NCBI GenBank assembly: GCA_002413045.1
Contig: DHWF01000009.1
Location: 1-57,168, forward strand
Source: Chloroflexi bacterium UBA5189
Lineage (GTDB): Bacteria; Chloroflexota; Limnocylindria; Limnocylindrales; CSP1-4
Length of the DNA stretch: 57,168 nucleotides
Direction of reading: 5' to 3'
In this document: one piece after another, positions 1 to 8,831 of the stretch
Layout: each line of letters starts with the position of its first letter
Position numbering within the stretch: position 1 is the stretch's first letter
Translations under genes and position numbers: made by a program
Notes under the pieces: model-generated
Told to the model about the DNA's origin: nothing
The model's input: the letters and a program-made list of their open reading frames with translations, nothing else
Databases searched by the model: none

Positions 1-23
1 TTCGAGTCCCTCCGGGCGCGCCA
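1..23 (+). tRNA. tRNA-Arg, 3' end only (cut by window edge)
   Basis: The window opens inside a probable tRNA. TTCGAGT at 1-7 fits the T-loop consensus TTCRANY. It is followed by a 5-base T-stem strand (8-12), a 7-base acceptor strand CGGGCGC (13-19), discriminator G (20) and an encoded CCA (21-23). An acceptor pairing GCGCCCG with CGGGCGC plus G73 is typical of bacterial tRNA-Arg. The anticodon lies outside the window, so the amino acid is inferred. The last 19-21 bases recur at 9137-9157 and 21291-21309. Confidence 0.68.
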
Positions 24-115
24 AGCCTCCGATCTGGGAGTAGACCCCACGTATTTCGCGTGAGCGTCGATAGATCTCTTCGCGACACTCGCAACGCAGC
101 CAGCGGAAACGCTGA

Positions 116-940
116 GCGAGACCCAACCGGACACCAAGTACGGGACCTGCGTGGTGGCGTGAGGGGAGACCGCGGACTGCTGCCTACACTGCTTCCGCGA
201 GGGCCTGCGCGACCTGCGGCTTTGCACTCGACCGAGCGGCCAAGTTCTGTCCCGAGTGCGGCACGCCGGTGCCGGCGGTGAGCTCGCGCGAGCAGCGCAA
301 GACCGTGACGGTCCTGTTCTGCGACCTGACGGGCTCGACTGCCCTGGGCGAGCGGCTGGATCCCGAGGCACTCAGGGCCTTGCTGGCCCGGTACTTCGAG
401 CGGATGAAGGCCATCGTCGAACGCCATGGCGGCAGCGTCGAGAAGTTCATCGGCGATGCGGTCATGGCCATCTTCGGCGTGCCGACGCTGCACGAGGATG
501 ACGCGCTACGCGCAGCCCGGGCGGCAGTGGAGATGCGGGACGCGATCCCGGAGCTCGGGCTCCAGGGACGGATCGGGGTGATGACCGGCGAGGTCGTGAC
601 CGGAACGGCCGAACGCTTGGCGACCGGTGATCCGGTGAACGTCGCGGCGCGGCTGGAGGCGGCCGCCGAGCCGGGCGAGGTCCTGATCGGCGACCCGACG
701 TTGGCGCTCATTCGCGACGCGGTCGAGGTCGGTCCCGTTCGAATGCTCGAGCTCAAGGGCAAGAGCCACCTGGTGCCTGCCTACCTGCTGCTGAGCGCGC
801 GGGCCGCGCCGGAGCGGCGGCACGCCGCGCACTTCGTCGGGCGTGAGCACGAGCTGGCAACGGTTCGGGACGCCTGGCAACGCGTCCTCGACGGCCCGCG
901 CTGCGTCGAGCGATGCCACCTATCTGGAGGCCGTGCATAG
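116..940 (+). pseudogene. zinc-ribbon / class III nucleotidyl cyclase, truncated at both ends
   Basis: The open frame runs from the stop at 113-115 to a stop at 940. Its first clear module is a zinc ribbon (CATCG...FCPECG, about nt 206-262). An adenylate/guanylate cyclase homology domain follows (FCDLTGST, FIGDAVMAIFG, NVAARLEAAAEPGEVLIG, nt 290-790). It ends with the start of an AAA/STAND ATPase (FVGREHELATVRDAW, nt 833-875). Full proteins of this class are usually around 1000 residues. Here homology stops after about nt 900 and no ATG/GTG/TTG precedes the zinc ribbon in frame; GTG at 269 would skip it. A different frame to the TAA at 1020-1022 may be the old C-terminus, suggesting an internal deletion. 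I read it as a gene remnant, although the cyclase domain itself looks intact. Confidence 0.6.
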
Positions 941-1100
941 GAGTGTCGGCCTGGCGAAGCGGGCGGGTGCGCAACAGCCCGTCCTTAGCCGGCGCAGGAG
1001 GGAAACGGCGGGTTTACGCTAAACCCAAGTACGTCACCGGGGTTCGTCCTCGCTGAGCGGGCGCCTTCACCTCGGGGTGCAGCGTACGGAGTAGATCGGC

Positions 1101-1911
1101 ATGCCACTGTTCATGGACCGGCACGAGGTGCCCGGGGTAAAGGCCGAGGATGTCGCCCAGGCCCACATGAGCGACGTCGCCGCGGCTGCCAAGCACGACG
1201 TGAAGTTCCTGGCGTACTGGTTCGACCCGGATCAGGGAGAGGCGTTCTGCCTGGCGCAGGCACCCGCCGCCGAGTCGCTGACGGCCGTCCACCGGGAGAC
1301 GCACGGTCTCATTCCCAACGAGATCATCAGCGTGTCGGAAGACAACATCCTGCGGTTTCTCGGGAAGATCACCGATCCAGTCGCTCACGCCACCGGCAAC
1401 CCGTTCCGGGCCATCCTGTTCACCGACCTCGAGGGTTCGACGGGGCTCCTCGAGACAGTCGGTGAGGCCGCATACATGGTGCTTCTCACAGAACACGACT
1501 TGATCATTCGGCGGGCTTTGGTCGCCAGCAAGGGACGCGAGGTCAAGCACACAGGTGACGGGATCATGGCCTCGTTCGACAACGTCTCAAACGCGCTTGA
1601 TTGCTCGCTGGCAATACAGAAGGGGTTCGGGGCGAGGCCGCGGGAAGCCGACGATCAGGATCTTCGGGTCCGTGTCGGGATCGCTGCCGGCGAGCCGGTT
1701 GACCAACAACGACGACCTGTTCGGAGCAACCGTCACGCTCGCGAGCCGAATCTGCGCCGCCGCGGACGCCGGCCACATCCTGACGTCGGAGGTGGTCCAC
1801 GAGCTCGGCCGGACGAAGGGCTTCCAATTCGACCCCGGCAATGACCGCACGCTGAAAGGCTTCTCCAGTCCGAGTCGCCTCTTCGAGGTTGTGGGCCGCT
1901 CGCAAACCTGA
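1101..1911 (+). pseudogene. DUF4242 + class III cyclase protein, split by one frameshift
   Basis: ATG 1101 follows a GGAG ribosome site. Residues 1-80 match the DUF4242 family (starts MPLFMDRHEVPG). From about residue 95 there is a class III nucleotidyl cyclase domain with the metal-site segment ILFTDLEGST and HTGDGIMASF. The first frame leaves homology after GIAAGEPV near nt 1700. The rest of the cyclase domain (NNDDLFGATVTLASRICAAA to SRLFEVVG) continues in the +2 frame to the stop at 1911. Removing one base around 1699-1701 (CCGGTTGACC to CCGGTGACC) restores one protein of about 269 residues. This is either a real inactivating mutation or a base-call error. The rest of the sequence shows no decay. 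Confidence 0.75.
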
Positions 1912-1978
1912 AGTCTGGTTTACGCCTGGCGCCGCGCCATACTCCGACAGTGGGACCGCTCGAGGCATTTGGGCCGGC

Positions 1979-2773
1979 GTGACACCGTTCTATCTCGCGG
2001 CAGATCGCGCGTTCCTCCGCTACATCGAGGTGCCCGGCGAGGGTCCGCCGTTACTCTGGCTGCACGGCTGGCAGTGCTCGTCCACCGGCGAACTGATGGC
2101 TGCCGCCGTGCAGGCACCGCTGCGGGGCCGCCGGTCTCTCCTGGTCGATTTCCTCGGGCATGGCTACAGCGACAGGCCGCTCGACTTCGCCTACACGCGC
2201 GAGGAACATGCGCGGACGATCGTCACGCTTATCGACGGCCTGGCTTTGGTCGAGTGCGGCATTGTGGGTCACAGCATGGGCGGTGCGGTTGCCGTCCACG
2301 TTGCGGCCGCTCGACCAACCCTCGTCTCGCTCCTTGTCATGGCTGAACCCGCGATCGACCCGGGAGGCGAGCAGCCTTTCGGAGGTCAAGCCGAGGTTCA
2401 ATTCGCCGAGCGCGGCTTCAGCGAGCAGCTCGATGCCCAATCGGTCGAGGCCATCGCCAACCCACAAGGTATTCGCGCCGCCCATCTCGGGATCACCCGG
2501 CTCGTCGATCCTCGCGCGCTGTATCGCGAGGGCATTTCCCTCGAACGGGGAACCAGCCCATCGGTTCGTTCGATCCTCGGCAAACTCGAAATGCCGCGTT
2601 GGTATCTCCATGGCGAGCTGAGCGATCCAGACCCAGGCCTCAAGAGCGATCTTGCGGCCATGGGTGTCTCGTGGAAGACGGTCCCGGCGACCGGGCACCA
2701 AATGGGCATTCAGAACCCGGCCGGGCTGGCGGCAGCCGTCGCCGAGGTCTTGCCTGCGAGTTGGTCGGAGTGA
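1979..2773 (+). CDS. alpha/beta hydrolase
   Basis: This protein of about 264 residues has an alpha/beta hydrolase fold. The oxyanion region is LLWLHGWQ, the nucleophile elbow GHSMGG carries the catalytic Ser, and the C-terminal GHQMG supplies the likely catalytic His. It has no signal peptide, so it is probably cytoplasmic, and its substrate cannot be told. I chose GTG 1979 because an upstream GTG/ATG in frame would overlap the preceding gene. Its stop overlaps the start of the downstream LuxR-type ATPase (TGATG at 2771-2775), so the two genes are probably translated together. Confidence 0.85.
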   Translation: MTPFYLAADRAFLRYIEVPGEGPPLLWLHGWQCSSTGELMAAAVQAPLRGRRSLLVDFLGHGYSDRPLDFAYTREEHARTIVTLIDGLALVECGIVGHSMGGAVAVHVAAARPTLVSLLVMAEPAIDPGGEQPFGGQAEVQFAERGFSEQLDAQSVEAIANPQGIRAAHLGITRLVDPRALYREGISLERGTSPSVRSILGKLEMPRWYLHGELSDPDPGLKSDLAAMGVSWKTVPATGHQMGIQNPAGLAAAVAEVLPASWSE

Positions 2774-5622
2774 TGGCTTCAACGTACCCTGACGTGCCGT
2801 TTGTTGGTCGTCGAGAGCAGCTCGACCGGGTAGCTGAGCTCGAACTGCGGGTGCGTCAAGAGCAGGCGCCAGCGGCCGTGCTCGTCACGGGAGAGCCGGG
2901 GAGCGGCAAGACCCGTCTCCTTGGGGAGATCCTCCAGCGATCGCGCCTCCGCCACGTGCGACTGAACGGCTTCGAGCCGTCTCAGACAGTTCCCTTGGCC
3001 GCTGCGGCGGACCTGATCCGCCAGCTGATCCAGCTCCCAGGAGGCGGGGCCGAACTAGGCCGACTGGTCTTCGGCGCTCCGGGTCAAGATGCGCGCGATC
3101 CGCTCCGAATCTTTGAGGCAGCCCATCGAGCGCTCGCGTCGTCAGGCCCGACCCTGGTCGCCATCGACGACCTGCAGTGGGTCGATGACCTGTCGCTCGG
3201 GCTGATCCATTACCTGCTCCGGTCCGGCATCGCGAGTCGAACTGCTCTCCTTGTCATCGCGGCAGCGCGGCCATCTCCGGTCGCCGCGACATTTGCCGAA
3301 GGCATCCGCGCCGTCCTGCCGCCAGCACGGGCCATCGATCTGGAGCTTGGACCGCTCCCCCTGGATGAAGGGCTCAAGTTGGTTCAGGCCCTCCGCGCCG
3401 GCCTCGACGACGCTGCGGCAACCGGACTGTGGCACCGGGCCCAGGGTTCTCCGTTCTGGCTGGAATCGCTGGCGCTTGAACGGGACGGAGCGCAACCGTC
3501 CCGGGCCATTGACGGTCGATTGCGCGTTCTCGGTGCCGACGCGGTCGCATTGCTGGCAGCTCTTGCGATCGTGGGACGGCCGATCGCTGCCGATGACCTG
3601 ACGTTGCTCCTGGGTTGGCCGGTCGACCGGTCTCTACAGGCGCTGCGCGAGCTCGTTCGGCGTGGCCTCGTGCTCGACATGGCCGGTTTGATTCGGACGT
3701 CGCACGACCTGATTCGCGAAGCCGTCGTTCGCGATGTCCCGGTCGCGATGGCGAAGGCAATGCACGTGCGCATTGCCGATCTGATCGAACGTCAGGCCAC
3801 CGTGGAGCTCCCACTGTTGCGTGAGGCCCTCGAGCATCGCCTCGCCGCGGAGTCGCCGGCGGCCGATCTTGCGCTTCGCATGGCCACATCGCCGCAGCGG
3901 CGCCTGTTGGGCAGCATAGGTCTTCGGCTTCTCGTATCAATCGCGGGGGCCGTGGAATCTGGAACGCCTCGAAAGCTTGCCCTCGACGTGGCTCTTGCCG
4001 AGCTCGCCGGCGCCATCGCGGAGGATGGCACGGCGCTCAGGCTGTGGAGCGAGGTCAGTGCGCTGAGTGAGAATGCGCACGCTCGGCATCACGCGGAGCT
4101 CGAGGCCGCTCGCGCCGCGTTTCGGGCGCGCCGAGGGGACGATGCGCACGCCCACCTGGATCGCGCTCGCGCGATTGGCGATACGACTACGCGAGAGGAC
4201 GTCTTGCTCGAGACACTCGAGGCGGACGTGGCGCTGTGGCTCGATCACGACACCCCGGCTGGCGGACAAATCGCCGCCCGGGCGCTGGCCCGCGCCGAGG
4301 AGCTGCTGATCGGCAAAGGGAGCGTCGAACAGCTGCCCCAGCTTGACCGCGCCGCGTACAGCGCCGCGCTTAACACCGCGATCGATGCGGCCATGCAGGA
4401 GGACCGCGGCGACGAGGTGACCCGTCTGTGCGCCGTGTCCATACGGCTCGCCGAGACGCTCGACGAGGAAGCCCGTCCAGATGCGCTCGTCCGGATCGGA
4501 ATCGCGCTTCTCCCCTTCGGACGAATCGATATCGCCGAAGCAAGCTTCAGAGAAGCTTGGGAGCTGTCGCGGCAGCAGGTGATGCCGATTACGACTGTCG
4601 AAGCCGGAAAGGGCCTGGCCCGAGTGCTGTTAGCCCTCGGACAGCTGGTCGCCGCGCGCGCATTCGCGCTAGAGGCGGCCGAGATCGAGAGCCGCCTAGG
4701 CACCGCGCCGCGCCGGTGGGGGAGCGCGGGACCGTTTCTCCACATGGTCGAGCTATGGCTGGGTGACCCCGCTGGTGCGCTGCGGGCCCTCCGCAACGAC
4801 GTCGAGCGCGAACAGGACCCGCACTTCCGCCTACGAATCCGGCAGGACCTCGCGGCCTGGCTGGCACGGTTCGGAGGCGCCCGACGTGCCGACGAGGTTG
4901 CGTCCGATCTGGCTTCGGCCAGGGCGGATTCGGACCTCGCTCGATGCCCTCGCTGCGCCGCTGAGCTCGCGCTGACGGCGGCCGAGCTCTACGCCCGCAT
5001 CGGCCGGACTAAAGAGGCCCGGCGCGAACTAGCCTCCGCCGATGCGAACGCCGTTGGCGGTGGTTACCCGATGCGAGCCATCCGTCGAGGCCGCGCCTTT
5101 GCCGCGATCGCCTCTGCAGATGAGATTCCGGCGCGGGCCGCCCCAGCGCTTGTGGCCGTCGGCGAACTCATTGAGGCCGCCGGGCTGCGAGAAGCATCGC
5201 TCTGGAACCTGCTCGATCTGGGTCGGGTGCTCTCGCAGATCGACCACCCGGCGTCAGTTCGGGCATTCACCGATGCCGCGATGCTTGCGGAAGAGATGGG
5301 CGCGACGACGCAGCATCGGCTCGCCTCTCAGAAGCTCCGCGAGCTCGGTGTTCGTGCGTGGCGGCGAGGGGGAACGGCGCGAGGCTCAGGCCTGGCTGCA
5401 CTCAGTCGCAGGGAGATCGAGGTGACGAACCTTGTGGCGGCTGGCAGCAGTAACCGCGAGATCGCGGAGGCTCTGCTGCTCTCGCCGAGGACAGTCGACC
5501 ACCACATCGCGAACGCCTTCGCAAAGCTTGGCGTCCGGAATCGCACCGAGTTGGCCTCGGCGATCCGAGTGGGAACCTCGGTGGGTAGTCCCCCCGATGA
5601 TCCGGTGCGGGCCTCCTCGTAG
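2773..5622 (+). CDS. LuxR-family transcriptional regulator with N-terminal STAND/AAA ATPase
   Basis: A 949-residue signal-transduction ATPase/regulator. The N-terminus PFVGRREQL (9-17) is typical of this class. Walker A is GEPGSGKT (40-47) and Walker B is LVAIDDLQWVDD (about 129-140). A long helical, TPR-like middle region follows. The C-terminal LuxR helix-turn-helix (about 875-935) contains LSRREIEVTNLVAAGSSNRE and SPRTVDHHIANAFAKLG. It should bind DNA after nucleotide- and ligand-dependent oligomerisation; the ligand is unknown. It starts one base inside the stop of the hydrolase gene, and two small coupled genes follow closely, which are possible targets or partners. Confidence 0.9.
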   Translation: MASTYPDVPFVGRREQLDRVAELELRVRQEQAPAAVLVTGEPGSGKTRLLGEILQRSRLRHVRLNGFEPSQTVPLAAAADLIRQLIQLPGGGAELGRLVFGAPGQDARDPLRIFEAAHRALASSGPTLVAIDDLQWVDDLSLGLIHYLLRSGIASRTALLVIAAARPSPVAATFAEGIRAVLPPARAIDLELGPLPLDEGLKLVQALRAGLDDAAATGLWHRAQGSPFWLESLALERDGAQPSRAIDGRLRVLGADAVALLAALAIVGRPIAADDLTLLLGWPVDRSLQALRELVRRGLVLDMAGLIRTSHDLIREAVVRDVPVAMAKAMHVRIADLIERQATVELPLLREALEHRLAAESPAADLALRMATSPQRRLLGSIGLRLLVSIAGAVESGTPRKLALDVALAELAGAIAEDGTALRLWSEVSALSENAHARHHAELEAARAAFRARRGDDAHAHLDRARAIGDTTTREDVLLETLEADVALWLDHDTPAGGQIAARALARAEELLIGKGSVEQLPQLDRAAYSAALNTAIDAAMQEDRGDEVTRLCAVSIRLAETLDEEARPDALVRIGIALLPFGRIDIAEASFREAWELSRQQVMPITTVEAGKGLARVLLALGQLVAARAFALEAAEIESRLGTAPRRWGSAGPFLHMVELWLGDPAGALRALRNDVEREQDPHFRLRIRQDLAAWLARFGGARRADEVASDLASARADSDLARCPRCAAELALTAAELYARIGRTKEARRELASADANAVGGGYPMRAIRRGRAFAAIASADEIPARAAPALVAVGELIEAAGLREASLWNLLDLGRVLSQIDHPASVRAFTDAAMLAEEMGATTQHRLASQKLRELGVRAWRRGGTARGSGLAALSRREIEVTNLVAAGSSNREIAEALLLSPRTVDHHIANAFAKLGVRNRTELASAIRVGTSVGSPPDDPVRASS

Positions 5623-5669
5623 GGTCTGCGAGTCGGCCACGGAGACCGACCCTGTACCTGGGAGCTCGG

Positions 5670-5945
5670 ATGGCCACGCTGGTGCTCATCGCCGACAACG
5701 ACTCGGGAGAACCATTGGTGGGACCCGATTCTGCGATGCGGCTTGGGCGAATCGGCGTCTCGCACATAACGCTTCTCCGCGACAGGGCTTCGACCGCCGT
5801 GGTGCTCGAGGGCTGGGCGTTCAACCCGGCTGGGATCGACGAGGCCGTGCGAGCCGTCTTCGCAGACGGGGGTCAACGGGTCAGAACCTTCCACGAGATC
5901 GAGCACGTGGCCATCACCGGCGAGAAGGAAAGGGAACTTCGATGA
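5670..5945 (+). CDS. small protein of unknown function (91 aa)
   Basis: An open frame of 91 codons with a GGGAG ribosome site just before ATG 5670. The protein is acidic to neutral, lacks a signal peptide or membrane segment, and ends in a charged stretch (GEKERELR). I do not recognise a family. Its stop overlaps the next start (ATGA, 5942-5945), so it is translationally coupled to the secreted peptide gene behind it. Both lie directly after the LuxR-type ATPase and may form one operon with it. Confidence 0.6.
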   Translation: MATLVLIADNDSGEPLVGPDSAMRLGRIGVSHITLLRDRASTAVVLEGWAFNPAGIDEAVRAVFADGGQRVRTFHEIEHVAITGEKERELR

Positions 5946-6199
5946 GCTCCATCAGGACGCGATTGGCGCGACTCGTGGTCGCGGGAACACTCGCAGCGTG
6001 TCTGGCAAGCTCGGCGGGCGTCGCCCTCGCCGCAACGGTCGCGGCGCCGGGAACCGGCGCGACCGGCGCATGCAACATGCTGGCATCGTGGGGTGCCGGC
6101 GCGAACGGCGGCATGGCGCACGCGATGTCGGTCGACAACGCCAACGGCAACACCGGGATGTTCGGTGCAGTGGCGGCGTCGGGGGCAGTGTCCTGCTGA
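5942..6199 (+). CDS. small secreted peptide, Asn/Gly-rich with two cysteines
   Basis: 85 residues. A basic N-terminus (MSSIRTRLARLV) and a hydrophobic stretch end near AGVALA, a good Sec signal peptide with cleavage about residue 29-31. The mature part is about 55 residues, rich in Gly, Ala and Asn (VDNANGNTGMFGAV), with only two Cys, one early (GACNM) and one as the final residue, so one disulfide is possible. No family is recognised. It is coupled to the upstream 91-aa gene by a four-base overlap and followed by a strong hairpin at 6239-6267. Confidence 0.65.
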   Translation: MSSIRTRLARLVVAGTLAACLASSAGVALAATVAAPGTGATGACNMLASWGAGANGGMAHAMSVDNANGNTGMFGAVAASGAVSC

Positions 6200-6238
6200 A
6201 TTCGCCGCGATCCTGACCGACCCTGCGACAGGCGCATC

Positions 6239-6267
6239 GGAGGCCGGTGGCTTGACCATCGGCCTCC
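6239..6267. terminator. 12-bp stem-loop between convergent genes
   Basis: GGAGGCCGGTGG (6239-6250) pairs with CCATCGGCCTCC (6256-6267) over a 5-base loop, with one G-U pair. It sits between the secreted-peptide gene ending at 6199 and the oppositely oriented cyclase gene ending at 6494, so it could end transcription from both sides. There is no clear T-tract. Apart from this hairpin I see nothing in 6200-6493. Confidence 0.7.
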
Positions 6268-6493
6268 CGCGTCCAGTAGCCTCAGTCAGTGCTGACCAAG
6301 GTCGGCGCGGAGCGACTCGCAGGCCGCGATGGACGCGCTGAGCCCAAGCGCGGCGACCGCGCGCAATGTACGTGGCGATCGACGACGAACGTGGCGCCGT
6401 CCGGGCTTAACCGCAGTGATTGGCAACGTCGTGTCCATCTCGCAGCATGGGGGCATGTCGCGCGATTCAGTGAAGGGCTTCAGATCGCACGCA

Positions 6494-7363
6494 CTACTCC
6501 ATGGCCTCAGCCTGGCGACCCGCCAGTCCGAACAGCTCTACCGGCTCGGCGAGGCCCTTGAGCACATGGATCCCGCGCGAATCGAACTCGAGGCCCGACC
6601 CGACGGCCAGGTCGCGCGTGGTGCGGGATACGAGCACCTCGCCCCGGCCCGCGACTGACATCACACGGGCCGCGGTGTGGACGGCGATGCCTCGCACGTC
6701 CGATGACGTCAGCTCGATCTCGCCCGAGTGGACCCCTGCACGGAGCTGAAGCCCCAGGCCTGCCACGACGTCAATGATCGCGGCTGCGGCCCGAACCGCG
6801 GCCGCCGGCGAGTCGAAGATGGCGAGCAGACCGTCGCCGGTCGTCTTGATCTCGCGACCGCGGTACTTCTCGATCTCGTGCCGAGCAGCGATGTTGTGCT
6901 CCGCGATGACGCCTCGCCACCGGGCATCGCCCAACCGCTCCGCTGTCTGCGTCGAATCGACCAGGTCCGTGAAAAGGACTGTGGCCACCACGTGTCTTCC
7001 GCCCCCCACCTCGGCCTCGGCGAAATGCCGGCGACCGGCGAAATCGACCGACACGAACGCCTCGTCGCCGATGACCCACGCGTCGTGGCCCGGCGGGACC
7101 TCGAACAGATCGTCCGGCCCGAGCTCCAGCTCGGGTCCATCGGACATGGCCACCCGCAACCGGCCGGAGATTACGACGCCCTGGTGAAAGACCTCGCACC
7201 ACTCGGTGCCGACTACCGGCTTCGTGTCGACGGACCAGCGCCAACCAGGCTCGAACACCTGTCGACCGACGACCGTGTCGCCAAGGTCGAAGAGCTCCGT
7301 GTGACTGCTGGGGAACTTGCGGACCTCGTCAGGCAGGTTCAGGTTCTTGCGGAGGAGCGGCAC
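6494..7363 (-). CDS. cupin + class III nucleotidyl cyclase
   Basis: A 289-residue fusion. Residues about 20-105 form a cupin/ChrR-like barrel (GTEWCEVFHQGVVISGRLRV, DLFEVPPGHDAWV), which could sense a metal or small molecule. Residues about 120-285 form a class III cyclase domain (VLFTDLVDST, KTTGDGLLAIF, GIAVHTAARVM), the domain that makes cAMP or cGMP; the C-terminus is ...LKGLAEPVELFG. The start is GTG 7363, with AGGGGA about 10 bases upstream; an in-frame upstream ATG would add about 20 basic residues of low quality. It is the third cyclase domain within 7.4 kb. Confidence 0.85.
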   Translation of the reverse strand: MPLLRKNLNLPDEVRKFPSSHTELFDLGDTVVGRQVFEPGWRWSVDTKPVVGTEWCEVFHQGVVISGRLRVAMSDGPELELGPDDLFEVPPGHDAWVIGDEAFVSVDFAGRRHFAEAEVGGGRHVVATVLFTDLVDSTQTAERLGDARWRGVIAEHNIAARHEIEKYRGREIKTTGDGLLAIFDSPAAAVRAAAAIIDVVAGLGLQLRAGVHSGEIELTSSDVRGIAVHTAARVMSVAGRGEVLVSRTTRDLAVGSGLEFDSRGIHVLKGLAEPVELFGLAGRQAEAME

Positions 7364-7498
7364 TCGGGTTCGTCCCCTGGCATGGCGATGGCTCGGCCCC
7401 GGTCGGTGCGGATCCGCGGCCAATCATCGGGCATCCTACGGCCGCCGTGACGCTCCGAGGCCAGTCGCGCTCTGTCAGCGTCGCTGAGTATCACGTGG

Positions 7499-7849
7499 TT
7501 AAGCACCTGGCCCGCGTCCGAACGCGGTCCGAATGTCGGCGCGCATAAGATACAGAATGACGAGCGGGCCGACGATCAGGTTGGTGTTGAGCGTCCCATT
7601 TGAGAGAAGCAGGAGCGCATCGAGCGTCGAGAGCCCCCACAGCACGAGCGCAAGCGGCCAGGCCCACGGGCGCAGATTCCAGAGGCCATACACGGTCGGC
7701 ACTCCCACGATCGTCAGGATCACGCCAATTGGGAGCGCGCCGGGCGCACCGCCGAGGCCCCCGAACAGCGCGATGAATCCGAACCCGACAGAGAGCATCG
7801 CCAGGACCGCGAGGATCGTGATTCCTGTGGGCCGCTGCCGCTCTGGCAT
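7499..7849 (-). CDS. small integral membrane protein (116 aa)
   Basis: 116 residues with about four hydrophobic segments (ILAVLAMLSVGFGFIALFGG; LPIGVILTIVGVPTVYGLW; WAWPLALVLWGLSTLDALLL; LIVGPLVILYLM). A well-placed AGGAGG lies about 11 bases before ATG 7849. It resembles the loosely defined small membrane proteins of the DUF2127 type, but I cannot assign it firmly. The neighbouring minus-strand genes are not tightly linked. Confidence 0.75.
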   Translation of the reverse strand: MPERQRPTGITILAVLAMLSVGFGFIALFGGLGGAPGALPIGVILTIVGVPTVYGLWNLRPWAWPLALVLWGLSTLDALLLLSNGTLNTNLIVGPLVILYLMRADIRTAFGRGPGA

Positions 7850-7970
7850 ACGTCTTGCTGCCTCCTAAGGACGCGTCGCGACGCCAGCGGGCTGAGTCAG
7901 CTTCTGTGCGCCGCCGATCGACGGCGTGAACAGGTCACCCACCCAGACTCGCATTGGCGATCAGCGTCCG

Positions 7971-8831
7971 TTACCTGCTTCCGAGCGGCAAACTCGCCGG
8001 CTTCCGGGCAAGCGTGAGATACGCGTCCATCGGGAATCGAACCTCCGGTCCGCCGCTTCGTCGGGCGAAATCCTCGATCGCCAACCGTCGAAACTGGTCC
8101 AACGTCTCGGGTGTCATCCGTGCAAGATAGGGACCGAATTCCATCGTGCGCATCCAGTTGATCCATGCGTCGGTATCGGGCAAGACGACCTCGAATGGGG
8201 ACTCCGTCACCTCGACATCATCGAAACCGGCGCCTGCCAGAGCCTCGACCAGGTGGCTGCGCTCGTCGAAGCGCCGCTCGCGTTCCGCTGCCACAGGTAC
8301 CTCCGTGAAGGCCCCGATCCGCGTCCATGTCGCGTCCATCGAATCGGAGCCCTTCCGGGTGAACGTGCTGACCGCGAAGCATCCGCCGGTCCGCAGGACG
8401 CGCTTGATCTCAGTCAGCGCGAGCCTGGTATCAACAAAGAAGAACAGCCCGAAACCGCACAGGACCGTGTCAAAGTGCTCGTCGTCGAACGGGAGGGATT
8501 CCGCGTCACCCACGAGAGCGTCGGCGTTCTCGATGTCCTGATCCTCGATCAACGCTCGCAAGCGCGCCACCATGCCCGGCGCGATGTCGAGACCAATGAC
8601 ACGTCCGCTTGCCCCGACCCGCCGCGCAGCAGCAATGAGCGACGCACCGGCACCGGCCGCCACGTCCAGCACACGATCTCCGGGGCCGAGCGCCGCCCGC
8701 TCGACGAGCAATGCCCCGAAGTGCGCGAACAGCCCGCCAACGGAGTCGTGGGCGGCGCTGGTCGTGCTGAAGAGGTCGGCCAGCGCCTGTTTGTCGGCAT
8801 CAGAGCTCAGGTTTGGCGCCGGTTGCGTCAC
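7971..8831 (-). CDS. SAM-dependent class I methyltransferase (UbiE/COQ5-like)
   Basis: 286 residues. The Rossmann SAM-binding motif I is VLDVAAGAGASLIAAARR (about 54-71). The acidic residue after strand 2 is in VIGLDIAPGM, and motif II/III regions are GDAESLPFDDEHFDTVLCGF and LRTGG. This is the layout of UbiE/Methyltransf_11 small-molecule methyltransferases. The substrate is unknown. The start is GTG 8831. It is the last gene before a 460-base gene-poor stretch carrying the tRNA-Arg-like repeat. Confidence 0.85.
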   Translation of the reverse strand: MTQPAPNLSSDADKQALADLFSTTSAAHDSVGGLFAHFGALLVERAALGPGDRVLDVAAGAGASLIAAARRVGASGRVIGLDIAPGMVARLRALIEDQDIENADALVGDAESLPFDDEHFDTVLCGFGLFFFVDTRLALTEIKRVLRTGGCFAVSTFTRKGSDSMDATWTRIGAFTEVPVAAERERRFDERSHLVEALAGAGFDDVEVTESPFEVVLPDTDAWINWMRTMEFGPYLARMTPETLDQFRRLAIEDFARRSGGPEVRFPMDAYLTLARKPASLPLGSR

